NCBI GenBank assembly: GCA_030998015.1
Contig: JARWMV010000004.1
Location: forward strand, 480,975 to 544,974
DNA length: 64,000 nucleotides
Direction: 5' to 3'
From: Ceratorhiza oryzae-sativae
Lineage: Eukaryota > Basidiomycota > Agaricomycetes > Cantharellales > Ceratobasidiaceae
Positions 42,768 through 53,880 of this stretch are shown in pieces. A program made the translations under genes and the position numbers. Under the pieces are notes generated by a model that saw only the letters and a program-made list of their open reading frames with translations, had not been told where the DNA came from and did not search any database. How positions within the stretch are numbered: the first letter of the stretch is position 1; every line of letters begins with the position of its first letter.

Positions 42768-43075
42768 GTAGGGATGTAATTAATAGCTAGGACTATTGTG
42801 TAGTCAGTGGCTGTGAGTAATGAGTATACATAACCAGTAGCTGTCATGAGCCAAGTTAAAGGTACAATGGGTGAGTGTCATGGCCTAGACCATGAGCACA
42901 GATTCACTCTGATTTATTTCAATTGTATCTTATCTCTATCTTTCAGTTTTTGGACAAGTCCTGCTTATTCAGATATATGCATAGAATTATTGACTGAGTC
43001 ACATGACCTTGTTGTTGTTGACCATTGTTGATGTATTCCAGAATGTTCTGTTGACATGGTGCCACCTCTATTATT

Positions 43076-46000
43076 GGGGGTTGGCACATGAAGCATGCCA
43101 GGCCTGTGCGTTACATAAGCATATTTGATTGAAAAAGTGGCACACATTATATGTGCTTGGTTGAGGATTGTTTGATACACCATTGAAGGCTCAGAAATTG
43201 TGTATAGTTTACTAGAGAGCATATGAGCAATGAATATAGAAAGAAAGCAAGAAATTGGCCAATCAAATTGTGTATACAAGCAGATTATGTGGTGTGGGGT
43301 TACTATGACAAGGTTTCTTGAACTAAAGACTTGCATTGTACATATTTTAATGCTAGATCTGCAACAAGTTCCTGCTTTTCACCTACTCTAAGCTTGCTTG
43401 TGATCAGAAAACCCTGCTGGTTTGTCAAGATCTGCTGATATGCCTTAAGCTGGTTGTTCAGCTGTGGCCCTTTCATTGTTGCAATTGCCTCTGAGTCAAG
43501 TTTGAGTTGAATACCAGCAGCATACTGCTGCCTTTGAACTTGCTTCTCTGTGTGCTTCTCCTGAATAGCCTGATTTTGCTCTGCCTCTTGCTCTCCTGCA
43601 TAGACCAGATTTGCCTTTCAAGTTTCCTCCACTCTTGATGTATCCATTTGTAATGCTTCCCTTTGAATCCACTTGTACTGCTCAGGGGTAAAATTTGCCT
43701 CCATGTAGTCTTCAGTATCATTTGCACAGTTTGACATAGGGTGTTATACTTGTGCAAGGTTAGACTGGGAAACTGCTGTGTCCAAACACACCAGGCTCCA
43801 AGTGCACCCTCATTTATATTGTTTGTAGTGGGCATGAATGATAGTTCAAGCTCCTCAGGAGACATAGTTGCAAAAGGCAAAGCTGCTGTAAATTTGTCTG
43901 TAAGTTGTGCCCATGTTTTTGATGCATGACAACAGAATGAAACAAATAAATCTGTTAAATATGGGAGCTTTGATTTGTGTTTCTGCATCACTTCAAGTAC
44001 TTCTGGATCATCCCATTTGCATCTGTCAAGAGTAGCTGTACCTGCAAGTGCATTGGTTCCAAGTACTAACATTGGATCTGCAATGATTAAGCTAAGATGT
44101 TGCTGTACCTAAGTATGAAGGGATGTTAAGTCAGAAAGGCCTTTGCCAGCAACAGTGGCTGTGCAGACAAGTTGCATATATGGTTTAGACAATATTTGAC
44201 TGTAGAGCGCAATCACAAGCAGCTCTGCTAGGGTGGCTAGACAGTTGAGACCCTTTGACACATTGCTTTCCATGTGGTTAAGCACACCAGACACCTTTTT
44301 CTGTCTACAGTGCTCCATAAACCTGATATATGCGTCATGTTGTACAGAAAGTTCAGTTGCTGCATCAATATATGAGCTGTATCACATGTTGCTAGTGTCT
44401 AGAAACTGGCAGGAGCAATGATAATTGGACTCAAACCAATATACATGGCTATCTTGATGGCCTTTTTTATTGTCCTTGTGATTGAAAACAGCCCCAGCTA
44501 AGCCACAGAGTTTAATTGCCTCAGCTTCGGAAACAGAAATTGCCTGATGTTCAGCTGGTGAGATATTGGAAGAAGGCAAAGCAAGAGACACAGCAGCATC
44601 ATTATCTTTGTTGAAAAGAGTTATGGGTGGAGTAAATTGTTTGTTCTCTTTCCAAAATGTCTGCATCCCAGAAGTGCCACCTTTTGCCACATTCATATCT
44701 TTATGAGCACAACATCCACCTTGCACCAAGCAAGTCCAATCAAGCTGGACACTAGGTGAACTTTGGCTGAACTCTTTGTTGCCTAGCTCAGATATGTACT
44801 TTTTGTACTCAGTGGCATGTAAATGTTCTTGAGCATCAGGAGTTAGGCTTGAAAAAGCAGCAGCACCTCCAGCAGATGTTTCAGACTGGTTCTGTATATC
44901 TTGGTAAACAAGCTCAGCCTCTGTTTTGTCTAAATTCATTAGGGCTAGGTTGCCCTGATAATCAACCCATGAATCAACTTTCCACTGTTGCTCTAGCTGG
45001 GCAACCTTCAGCTGGTCTTTGGCATGGTTGCCATTAGCCCTGTAAAGCTTGTGTGCAATATCCAGTACTACTAGTGGAGCATAACTACTAGTATGAGACT
45101 TTGGAGCATGCTTTCATGTATTGCATACAGCCTCAAGAGAGTCCTTAAGCACTGCAACTTGGGTTTTGCTTGTATGATCTGCTGTTGATTAAACTGCTAG
45201 AAAAAGCTGCTTGTGAGTGCTTCCACTGTTTGCCATTATATGCATGCTGCTATAATTAATGTTCTGCTGTGATGTTGAATCCATGCTAGTGGTTATACCT
45301 GCACATACACTGCCTCAGCATTTTAATTTTTCTAAGCTGACATTATTGCATACCTTGTCCAGCTGACAGTATGTTGCCCACCTGGATCCTTGCACCAACT
45401 CCCCTTTCTAGTATGAACTGACCAACTGATTGTGGTGAAGGTATGTGATTGATTTTGACCCCAAATGTTGCTGCACACATCCAGATAACCTTTGGCACTT
45501 GTACTGCAGACACACCAGCCATGACAAGTTGATGTGAGAGGCTGTGAATAGGGATATCATAAGCACCAGATGATTTGCCTGTGAAGGAGCACTGTGCTGA
45601 ACAATTTTTCAACTTTTTGTATTGCATATATTGAATAGGTTGCTCAGCTGCATATGCTCTTTTCTTCCAGCACATTTTTGATAGCTTGTATTGTTCCATT
45701 TTACTCTTGTACATAGTGGCTTTTGTGCCCTGCACATCTCTTTGTGTGTTTAATCTGAGTACAAGCATGGTAAGCTGGCATTGAAGTGTCTTGTAGCACT
45801 TGGTGGATAAAGCTATTTTCTGCTTTCCTTGCTTAGCTACCTTCAGGATGTTGTGTTTTTGAGAGTGTAGCTGGGAGTTTTGAACAGCAAGCACTTGATT
45901 TCATGCCATGAGTTTCTTGAAGATTTTAGAATTGCAAACTTGTAGGCAGCAAGCTTCTTCTTTACTCTATATGACTCAGTTAGTATTGGAGGACAACTAA

Positions 46001-46634
46001 GCTATTGTATGCAGAAATACAGTGTATAACTCACATGTTCACCAGTAATACCTAGCAGTTGACACCTTCCTTGCACTAGAGCAGCTTTTTGGCATTTTGT
46101 TGTTCTCCTTTTACACTGTTTTGGCAAGGAAGACAATTTCGAAGGCATTTTGGATTATTAGATAGCAGCTCAAAAGGATCAATGCATAGCCATGGTGTAG
46201 AAGGCTGGAGAACAGCCAATGATGGTGAGTTGATGCTAATTGCCAATACAGGTATTCAAACAGTTGCAAACATGAAATTGTTGCAGGTTGAACACTTGAA
46301 TGCTCCCCAGGTTAGATCAGAATCATCTCTATTTTTGGTCATACTGTGGTGAATACTGAAATTGAAGACTTTGCTAAGATTGAAATTTGGCAACAGGCAG
46401 TATTTCATTGTGTTCATATGTAGTTACAGTAGCTATTTCTTCATACATGCCAGTTAGCTTCAGTTCATTCTTGGGGTTTGTCTTACAAACATCTCCTGTG
46501 ACCTGATATCACATTTATGGAGCTCTAAATTCTCATGCAATGGAGGATTGAGAGGCTGTTTTCTGGTGCCATGAATGGCTCTCAATATCTGAATGTGACA
46601 CACAGGCCTGGCACACAAAGTGCACCAACCCCCA
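43076..46634 (-). mobile_element. KDZ/Zisupton-like DNA transposon
   Basis: 3559 bp. Ends are inverted repeats (left GGGGGTTGGCACATG, right CAAAGTGCACCAACCCCC) sharing the internal GCCAGGCCTGTG block. Flanked by an 8-bp duplication CTATTATT (43068-43075 and 46635-46642); 8-bp duplications fit the KDZ/Zisupton group. It carries one large, decayed transposase gene on the minus strand. In agaricomycetes KDZ elements are known to be associated with TET/JBP DNA-modification genes; none is seen in this copy. Confidence 0.7.
43473..45894 (-). pseudogene. KDZ-type transposase, decayed
   Basis: Three long minus-strand frames in gene order, 45894-45343, 44939-44382 and 44072-43473, with sequence between them that also translates but contains stops. 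First part: coiled-coil lead, then LVMAGVSAVQVPKVIWMCAA and GQFILERGVGARIQVGNIL. Next, STSQQNINYSS after the probable first acidic residue. Middle part: the hallmark GGCCAHKDMNVAKGG near 44690-44720, then CGLAGAVFNHKDNKKGHQDS. Last part: MPTTNNINEGALGAWCVWTQ and a basic C-terminus. I recognise this as the fungal transposase family with HKDxN and NHKDxKKGxQD motifs, which I place in KDZ; the subfamily is uncertain. Confidence 0.65.
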
Positions 46635-46979
46635 CTATTATTGTACAATTCTGTCTAGCTTCTTATTTCACATGTACAGCCCTTCTTGTGAATATATCAG
46701 GGAGAGTCTGAGAGCCTTAAGCCTCAGAACTTGACCACCTGTTCTACCCTCTTGCAACCTTTGCACCAGTGGTCACATCACCACTTGGTTCCTTGCCCAG
46801 ACTTCTTTAAGTCAAGTGCACCCTTAGTATTACCATTGATGCACCTTGTCACACCCAACCCCTTTGTTACTGCACTACCTACCTTAGTAGTTGCAGTTTA
46901 CCCTCTGGCTGTCAGAGCCTATAGGGTTGCCTTCACCTCAGATGTGTTAGGCCTATTAGTTCAGGTTGTGGCTCTGACA

Positions 46980-47715
46980 CACAAGTTGCATCATAATTAT
47001 TTAAGCAAAGTTGACAGACAGGACACCATTTAGGCCAGTATTGCACAGAAATGAGTAATAAATAAAATCTAGGATGATGGTTTTTCATGCCTAATACTGA
47101 GAAACTGTGCAAAAATGGTCTCATTACAGACTAAAACACAAATACACACAAGTATATTTGACCACAAGTTTCAGGGATAAGGGACTCTGTACATCAAAGA
47201 TATACAAGTACTGTTACCTCATTTTGATCTTATCGTCATTCTTCTACTGCATATGCACTAAGTATAGCTAATTAAAGACCTATTGTCTTTAACATCCTTC
47301 TCATCATTTGGCCAAGGTCCTAATAATTCCCCTCCACGCCATTGAAAATGTGCCATCCCCAATGCCAAACCCTCATTGAATGACACTACGCAGGGCTGTA
47401 AATCGACAACTAGAACCCGTCCGAGCCCAGGTTAAATACCAGCTGCATTCCGCCAGGACCGACCGACTTGATGTAAGGGGCTAATAATCGTCAGCCCGCG
47501 GGCGCCAGTTCGCCAACGCGGATGTATGCGTTTCTCCCAAACGGATCCCGGGAAAGAGATGCAACGCAATAATGTATCGGATTCATTAGGGGGTTGACAA
47601 TACATATATAAAGTCCATGTATCAGCGGGGTAAAAAGTTCTTTCGCGCATCTAGTTGCGAAGTCCGTACTTCCTCAGCACTTACGTAACCTGGCCACACA
47701 CGATTGCTTCTCTCA
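46980..47715. other. Edge of the transposon island
   Basis: AT-rich sequence to about 47330, then CpG-containing DNA that is the 3' flank of the GMC gene. No gene seen. Confidence 0.45.
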
Positions 47716-50140
47716 TTACCACGCCGCCAACCACCCGGCCAACCCGACCATGATCCATCCCACCATCTTCCCAACCTCGACTTTCCCGGCGTTGTTTGAT
47801 TTTCCGCCACTACTGTTGTTGTTACTCGCGGGCGAGCCGGTCTGCGTTGCGCTACCTGGTGCGCTGGTGCTGACCGTAGAGGCTGGAGGAGGCACGCCAT
47901 TGTACTGAGCTCGGATAATCGAAGCTGCTTGTTCAGCCATTCCATAAGTCGGAGCCATCAACTAGCAATTTCATGAGTTTTCAATCGACACGGATCTCAT
48001 CAAAACTCACGTGGGCGGCAAATTGGATAGGGAATATAGACGAGTCGGCCACCCGAACGTTACCTACGCGAGATGAGGTCGTGAGCATTTCATCAGATGG
48101 AGTATATCAATCTATGGCTTACTTGTCCCATACATCCTCAGATCGGAGTCGACAACGCCCGCGTGATCCTCTGGCAACATGGACATCGTGCATCCAGGAT
48201 GATATCTATCCAGCGCCCAGTACGGTCAATTCTCATGTCTTTGTGCAAGTTGATAGCAAACACATACTCAGTATGAACCTGCCCAAGCAACCATCCATCC
48301 CAATCGTCGTCAGTCTGGATCGAACTGCCCGGCGACACCTCTTGCACGATCGACGCATTCAGGGGCTGTGTTTGTCCGAGCTTTCTCGCAAGCTTCAGTC
48401 CTTCTCTCAGGATCAGGATATCTCCGTCGTGAGCCAGATAGTTCGGGTCGATCACGGGCGAGTCGAATGGATCGGTGCTATTAATGTAGAGATGGCCTTG
48501 GGAAAAGGGATGCTGAAGGGCGGCTTGAATGGCGATCGTGTCTGAACCGGCGGATGTGCCAGTCAAGGAGAGCAAGAGCTCGACCTATGGCAGAAGTAGT
48601 AATTTAGGCCGAGGTGTCAGAACTGTGAGAGCATGGTGAATACAAACGTACCTGCCCGACCTGGCTCATCAACAGCTTGTTCATTGTAGTCTCGTATATG
48701 GCCTGGTAGCCCTTCTTCACCCGATCGTCCGTGCTGAACGTGAGCCGGTTGAGACTATCCGTCAAGTTCGCTCGCAGCTCCTCCTGGAACGTGGACGCCC
48801 AGTCTCCGAACAGATCAGTGATATTGGCATACGCAATGGCCGAGTTGATGAACGAAAGGAACGGAGCCGAGGTACCGTTGTCGAGCTGGTTCGAGTTTCG
48901 AATGGACGCGGCCGTTTCGGCAGTGGTTCGGAAGATCACTTGGGTTGCGACGTGATCCTGGAGGTGCGCTCCCACGCCTGGCAGTTCGTAAACTAGACTA
49001 GAAGTCAGGCCCAGCGAGTCGAGCGAAGATCATTTGACATACCGATAGGTATGTTCAGCCTATTCAAGACGTCCTTGGGACCTATCCCACTATGCATCGC
49101 AATATTCGGGCTTCCGATCGCCCCACCTGCTAGAATGACCTCTCGCCGGGCGTTGACGGTCCTCCTGGGGCCATTCCTGGTCGCGGTAAACTCTACCCCG
49201 CTGGCCACGGCTTTGCCGTTCGAGTCCTTTTGAGGTGCCCAAATTATCCTCGTGACAGTCGCGTTGGGCAGGATCGCGAGGTTGGGTCGAGGACCGAGCG
49301 GATCGATATATGCACTTCTCGAATATGATCGAGTCCAATTCGTTGGATTGATCGAACTCGTGGCGATGAAACCACCCCAGCCACTCCCACCGTTCGCGTC
49401 CGGGCTCGGGGGATACCAATCCAGTCGAGAGTGGCGGTCCAGTTGCCCACGACTGGGACAATATAGCCCGGGTAGCTGTAGTGCAATGGGCCAGACCGGC
49501 CGTGGGAAGTGATATCATACATGATGCGCCCTTGGGACTTGATCCCGGCACTCGGCTCGGTAAAGTTTTCAGACTTTTTCATAGCTTCGAAGAGGGAGAC
49601 CCATGACCACGCTGGGGCGGAGGATTGGCCGGTGAGGAGTTGGGACCAGGCGTCGACTTCGAGAGCGGATGGGCGGACAAGGTACAGACCGTTGACTGCT
49701 GTCGAACTGCAAGTATTCAATAGACGAAAGAGACATGGAGAGAGATACACACCCTCCAAGCGTTTTGCCTAGTGGCCAAGGTATTTGGCGGTTCCCCAAT
49801 CTTGGCTGAGGCTCTGTAACATATTGCCAATCGTAGCTTGTACCAAGCAACGACGAGTAATATGCGTTGCCAGGAATGTCTAGAGCCGGCTCAGCGTTCG
49901 ACGCTCCAGTTCCCCGCTTGTCGACTCACCTATCCTGTCCTTGACCGCATCCCCCGACGCGCCAGCCTCGAGCACCAACACGGTCGTGTTGGAGTCTTCG
50001 CTCAGCCTGCTCGCCAACACAAGTCCGGCGAGACCTCCGCCGGCGATGACAAAGTCATAGGCGGCATCGATCTGGTCGTTGTACACGATGCCGGCGGCCA
50101 GCACGGGGGCGGCATAGAGCAGTGCCGAGAGGGGCTTCAT
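47716..50140 (-). CDS. GMC oxidoreductase, aryl-alcohol-oxidase-like, with hydrophobic C-tail
   Basis: Secreted FAD-dependent alcohol oxidase family that makes H2O2. Start ATG 50138-50140: [17 protein letters not shown] is a signal peptide, then [20 protein letters not shown], the Rossmann GxGxxG, and VLVLEAG. Further exons give [20 protein letters not shown] (GMC signature 1) and [20 protein letters not shown] (signature 2). The catalytic His follows in [16 protein letters not shown] (near 48200), and [17 protein letters not shown] supplies the second catalytic position and FAD contact. Introns are short GT-AG. The last exon (47961-47716) ends with a Ser/Thr/Asn-rich stretch and a hydrophobic tail [15 protein letters not shown], suggesting a GPI anchor or membrane tether, unlike typical soluble aryl-alcohol oxidases. 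No break seen. Confidence 0.9.
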
Positions 50141-52690
50141 TGTTGTTCATGTTGTGATGCTTGCATCAGAGGCCGGTCTTATACCACCCATCAGGTTTCA
50201 CCCGTGCAGCTCTTGGGGACTCAGGCCAATTTCGAGTTATGTCCGGTTTTTGCCGGGCCAAGTTCTGCGCCCCAGCGTGGTGAGCTCCGTAAATTGGCGG
50301 GCCAAATGAGTGAGAGAGGGGTCACAGGTCCGGCCTTTCCCGGGCCAAACTCGGTGAGCGGGTCGATAGGGCATCAGAGGTTTTCTTACTCGAGCTCTGC
50401 TCCCTTGTGTTCTTTGTGTATGATTATTTTGACATGCCTAAATAGTCTGCTGATTTCCTTGCACTCCTACCCTCCATGCGTCCACGTTGCGCCAGCAGGC
50501 AGCATGTGAAACGGGTGGCAGAACACATCGTTGGATGTCTTTATTGGTCATTGGAGCGATATTTGGCGAATCTGTGACCAACTGTGTGAGCAGCAAAGAG
50601 CAATTGGTTGGAGAGTTGGTAGTCTTTTTCCAAGTTGGTGAAGAGAGGATGAGGCAGATGATTCCCCTCAGCAATTGCTGGGAGTCAGTGTTGAGTGCAC
50701 ATGGAGGTGTGCATGACAATCACAATGTGGGTCACCATATATGCTAGCTTGTTAGGTAGCTAAGCATTGACAGAATTATTGTGTTCTAATATCCATATAT
50801 ACTATCATAAAGCCTGAGCGAATTTTCAACAATGACTAAAACAAAGCTGTTTGGGTTGTGAGCAATTGAATTTACTTGGACAGCCCATGAGCTTATCCAG
50901 CAGATAACGTGCCATCAGCTGTGAATAAGCAGCATGAAAGGATTCTCCAGCCTCCCACTGAAACAGACAAAATGATTCCTCATGATCTTTTTTACTGGTT
51001 CTGACTGTTAAAGTTACAATCATATCCACTCGTGTATGTGGTGTGTTTATATTTCCATACTCACATCTGATATCACACATCCCCCTGTGAAATTTTTATT
51101 CCTTAGTTCTCTACCTTTGTTGTTGAGCCAAGTACATTTGTGCCTAGCTCCCCCAAAACCTCCTTGTGTGAGACTTGCATGATACTCTGGCCAAAACTCA
51201 TCAGAACCAATTGATTTATACCCACCCACCCTGCTGGCAATGTAAGAACTAGCAAATAAATACCTGTGTGCTATATTAGTGACTGCTAGTTCTGCAGCAT
51301 GAGCTAACAGTGGCATTGTCAATAAGACTTGTCTGTGTGCTTATTATGTTCTGGTGCTGCAGATGAGCTGGAATGAGGAGCCCCAGGCTGCTCTCAAGCA
51401 GCAGCCAACCCCACCCTTACTTGCTGATCCCCCCCCCCCCCACCTCTGGCACCCCATTCAACCCACCACCAGCCATCCCTCATTCACCAAAGCCAGACTT
51501 GCTGGCCACCTGCCTGTTGCACCTGTCCTTACACCCCATGTCCATGCCCACATGCACATCCCCAGATCCAAAACTAGGCCTAGCAGCTGCAGCTCCCACT
51601 CTGTGAGTGTTCCCATTGGCCAGAAGCTTGGGTAGTGTGCTTTGCATGGGCACAATGGTACCTCAGATCTGGTTAGTGTACCAGTCAAACACCAAGCACT
51701 CCTCTTGAGTCAGACATGGTTCCTCTACTCTGCATAAGCAGAGCATCCAAATTTTTTGGATGTTGAAAGTGGATCTTAGGGCCAGTTTATGTAGGCAAAG
51801 TATCCATATTGTGATGCAAAATACTTAAAATTGGGTGTTTTGCCCATTTATACATGCATTTGTTGGGACCAGAGCAATCCCAACAACATGAATCCAAGCC
51901 TGGTAATGCTTTTGTGAAGGTGCCACAATCCAAAGGCCACCTAAAATCTAAAAGTGGACAAAATGTCTATTTTAGATGCAATTGTCCAAATAATTTGGAC
52001 ATTCCCAATCTGCAGAGTCTTCACCAGGTGATCAAAGTAACTGAAATGGTGTTATGGATTACTAACATTTTCTATTATTTTAGTCTGCTCTGCCAACTTC
52101 AAGCAATGCCTCTGTAATTAATTTGTGAATTACTTGAATTTGTATGCACTCCAAATTGTACTATTTTGCATTCATTAAATAGTACAAATTTCCTGCTTCC
52201 CAATGCATATTTTATTAAGTTTTTACAATAAGATCTCAGAGAGATACAGAGGTTGCAATATTTCCTCTTATCAGGGAATATTGATTACAACATTGTGCTG
52301 CTCATATCTTGGCAACCACTTACACTATCAAAGCAATCTTATGTTCTATCAATAGCTAATCTTTGGCAGTATCTGCTGCCTGAAGATCATTAGAATCTTA
52401 CTGGACCATCAATCAAGATCTAATGACTCCAGTGACTCAGGAGAGCCTTCCAAATTGATCCAGAAGCTTCTCTGACTCACTTTATGACTCACTGAGATGT
52501 AGCCTCCATTCATTACATGTATATACTATGATAATATGATCTACAATCCAATAGCAGGTCTCAGATGCATCAATGCCTTTGATCCACACCCTGTCTTTAC
52601 TCTCTTATCCTATACTGGGCTAGGGTGTACCCCAAGTATAGCAGTACCCTCTTTTGATGATCACACTGGCATGCATGCATCTATTTGGCT
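50141..52690. other. Second repeat block, mostly unassigned
   Basis: To about 50490 this is the GMC promoter side. Beyond it CpG falls sharply. Two minus-strand ORFs, 51322-51047 (GYKSIGSDEFWPEYHASLTQ, GGVRD-free, with TWLNNKGRELRNKNFTGGCV) and 51080-50826 (FCLFQWEAGESFHAAYSQLM), look protein-like and may be fragments of one decayed gene of unknown family. A run of C residues lies at 51431-51440. No transposon ends identified. Confidence 0.35.
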
Positions 52691-52699
52691 CTGGAATGC

Positions 52700-52870
52700 C
52701 CTCCTCAGGGTATAAAAGGACCTCCTCTGAGGCCCTTCCAGACTACCTCCTCTTACTCAACCCAGACCAGTTATTGGTTTCTTTTCCCTTTCTATTTTCT
52801 CTTGTCTCTGTGTGATTTCTTATATAACTGGTACTGAGGAATAAAGTACCATATTAGTTATATACTGTCT
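52700..52870 (+). promoter_or_regulatory. LTR-like promoter and polyadenylation segment
   Basis: GGGTATAAAAGGACC (near 52709) looks like a TATA box. About 130 bp on, GAGGAATAAAGTACC has a polyadenylation signal, followed by TATA-rich tandem sequence. This arrangement is typical of a solo LTR, possibly of another retroelement family, but I could not fix its ends or a target duplication. Confidence 0.3.
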
Positions 52871-53299
52871 GATTCATTGTATCTTATATACAGAGATATA
52901 TAAGGATATAATATTGCCTGATTGAGCATGACATTAAGTGCCAGCTATTAGAGGAAATCTAATTACCTCTAGCTGAGGAAGTACATGCATTAGGCAGCCC
53001 TCCATCTAACCAATAAGCTACCTATAATTAAGATCAGTATCAGTTAGTCCAAGTGACTAGGGCTGAACTACATTTAAGATATCTAAGGGAACCTGACCAT
53101 AGTAGTCTTGCTCTTTATACCTATAAATTAGTCAGTTTACATTGTGAAAGATTAAGACTACCTTGGGTTTTACTTGATTGCATTGCAACTACTTTGAGCC
53201 TTCTTACTCTAGTCTAAGAAGTATTGAGTATGATTAGTGAATACTAACATATCTACCTTTGTTTAAGCTCTAGATATTCAAGTGTACCCTGACCTGTAA

Positions 53300-53430
53300 C
53301 AAATGGACCATTGGTATGTGAGCTCAAATTATGCATTCATCGCATAGTTATAACCTGGAACCAGTTCAGAGTTTCCTTCAATGTGATGTGCACAAATGTT
53401 CAACACAGATGTGAGTTGTGCCCCAAGGAA
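53300..53430 (+). repeat. Dispersed repeat, CpG-poor copy (partner at 57305-57410)
   Basis: Aligns with 57305-57410 in the same orientation: shared AGCTCAAATTAYGCATTCATC, TTATRACCTGGAAC and GTGAGTYGTGCCC. This copy has lost CpG at positions where the partner keeps it. Confidence 0.7.
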
Positions 53431-53489
53431 ATAAAATTACATTGTAGACTGGCCTAAATCTCAGTCAGTTTTTGTTGATGCAGAGCAGG

Positions 53490-53880
53490 GAGCAAGTTCT
53501 CAGGACCATGATCCAAGTCATGCATCATCTAGCAGACACAGTGATGTCATTGACCACTTAGGGGGTTCTGGAACAATGGCCACCTCAGCATCCAGCTTAA
53601 TGGATTTGAGTGCTGAGGCTCAGCCTACTCAAGGGACAGTGCAAGGCTCCACTTCTGGGGCTTGAGCAGCCTCCCATACTCTTGGATCATTTTCATGGAA
53701 GTAATATATGACCTGCTATAAAGGGGCTAGGACTTGGAGCAGCTCATCACTCCTAGATTCAATAATATCAAGCAATTTGGAGGTTTCTCTAGCTATGAGA
53801 AGTAGCTTTGACTCAATCATCTCCACTGATGAGCTGCAGGAACCTCCACCTGTTTACACAAAGCCTGCCTCCATTGCCTA
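53490..53880 (+). pseudogene. 3' fragment of the host gene family, truncated by Tc1
   Basis: Encodes a decayed relative of the last exon of the 7582-12534 gene: TWSSSSLLDSIISSNLEVSL and SFDSIISTDELQEPPPVY correspond to VSSTPDSIISSDSELALSTT and SLDSIISADQPQDPPPRY. Just upstream (53420-53485) lies a stretch matching the palindrome near 39820-39885 in the opposite sense to the gene, so the locus is rearranged. A Tc1 element begins at 53881, inside the last codons. Confidence 0.75.

Larger units (their letters stand above)
42876..46979 (+). repeat. Element B-type LTR interrupted by a KDZ transposon
   Basis: LTR start TGTCATGGCCTAGACC at 42876 runs to 43075. It resumes at 46635 with ATTGTACAATTC and TGAATATATCAGGGAGAG, and ends GGCTCTGACA at 46979. 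Excising 43076-46634 and one target duplication gives a normal LTR of about 540 bp. Flanking 5-mers GTGAG and CACAA do not match. Confidence 0.85.

Noticed and set aside
51861..51890. TGTTGGGACC...AATCCCAACA as an LTR end
   Set aside because: It is a short inverted repeat with no second copy or target duplication in the window.
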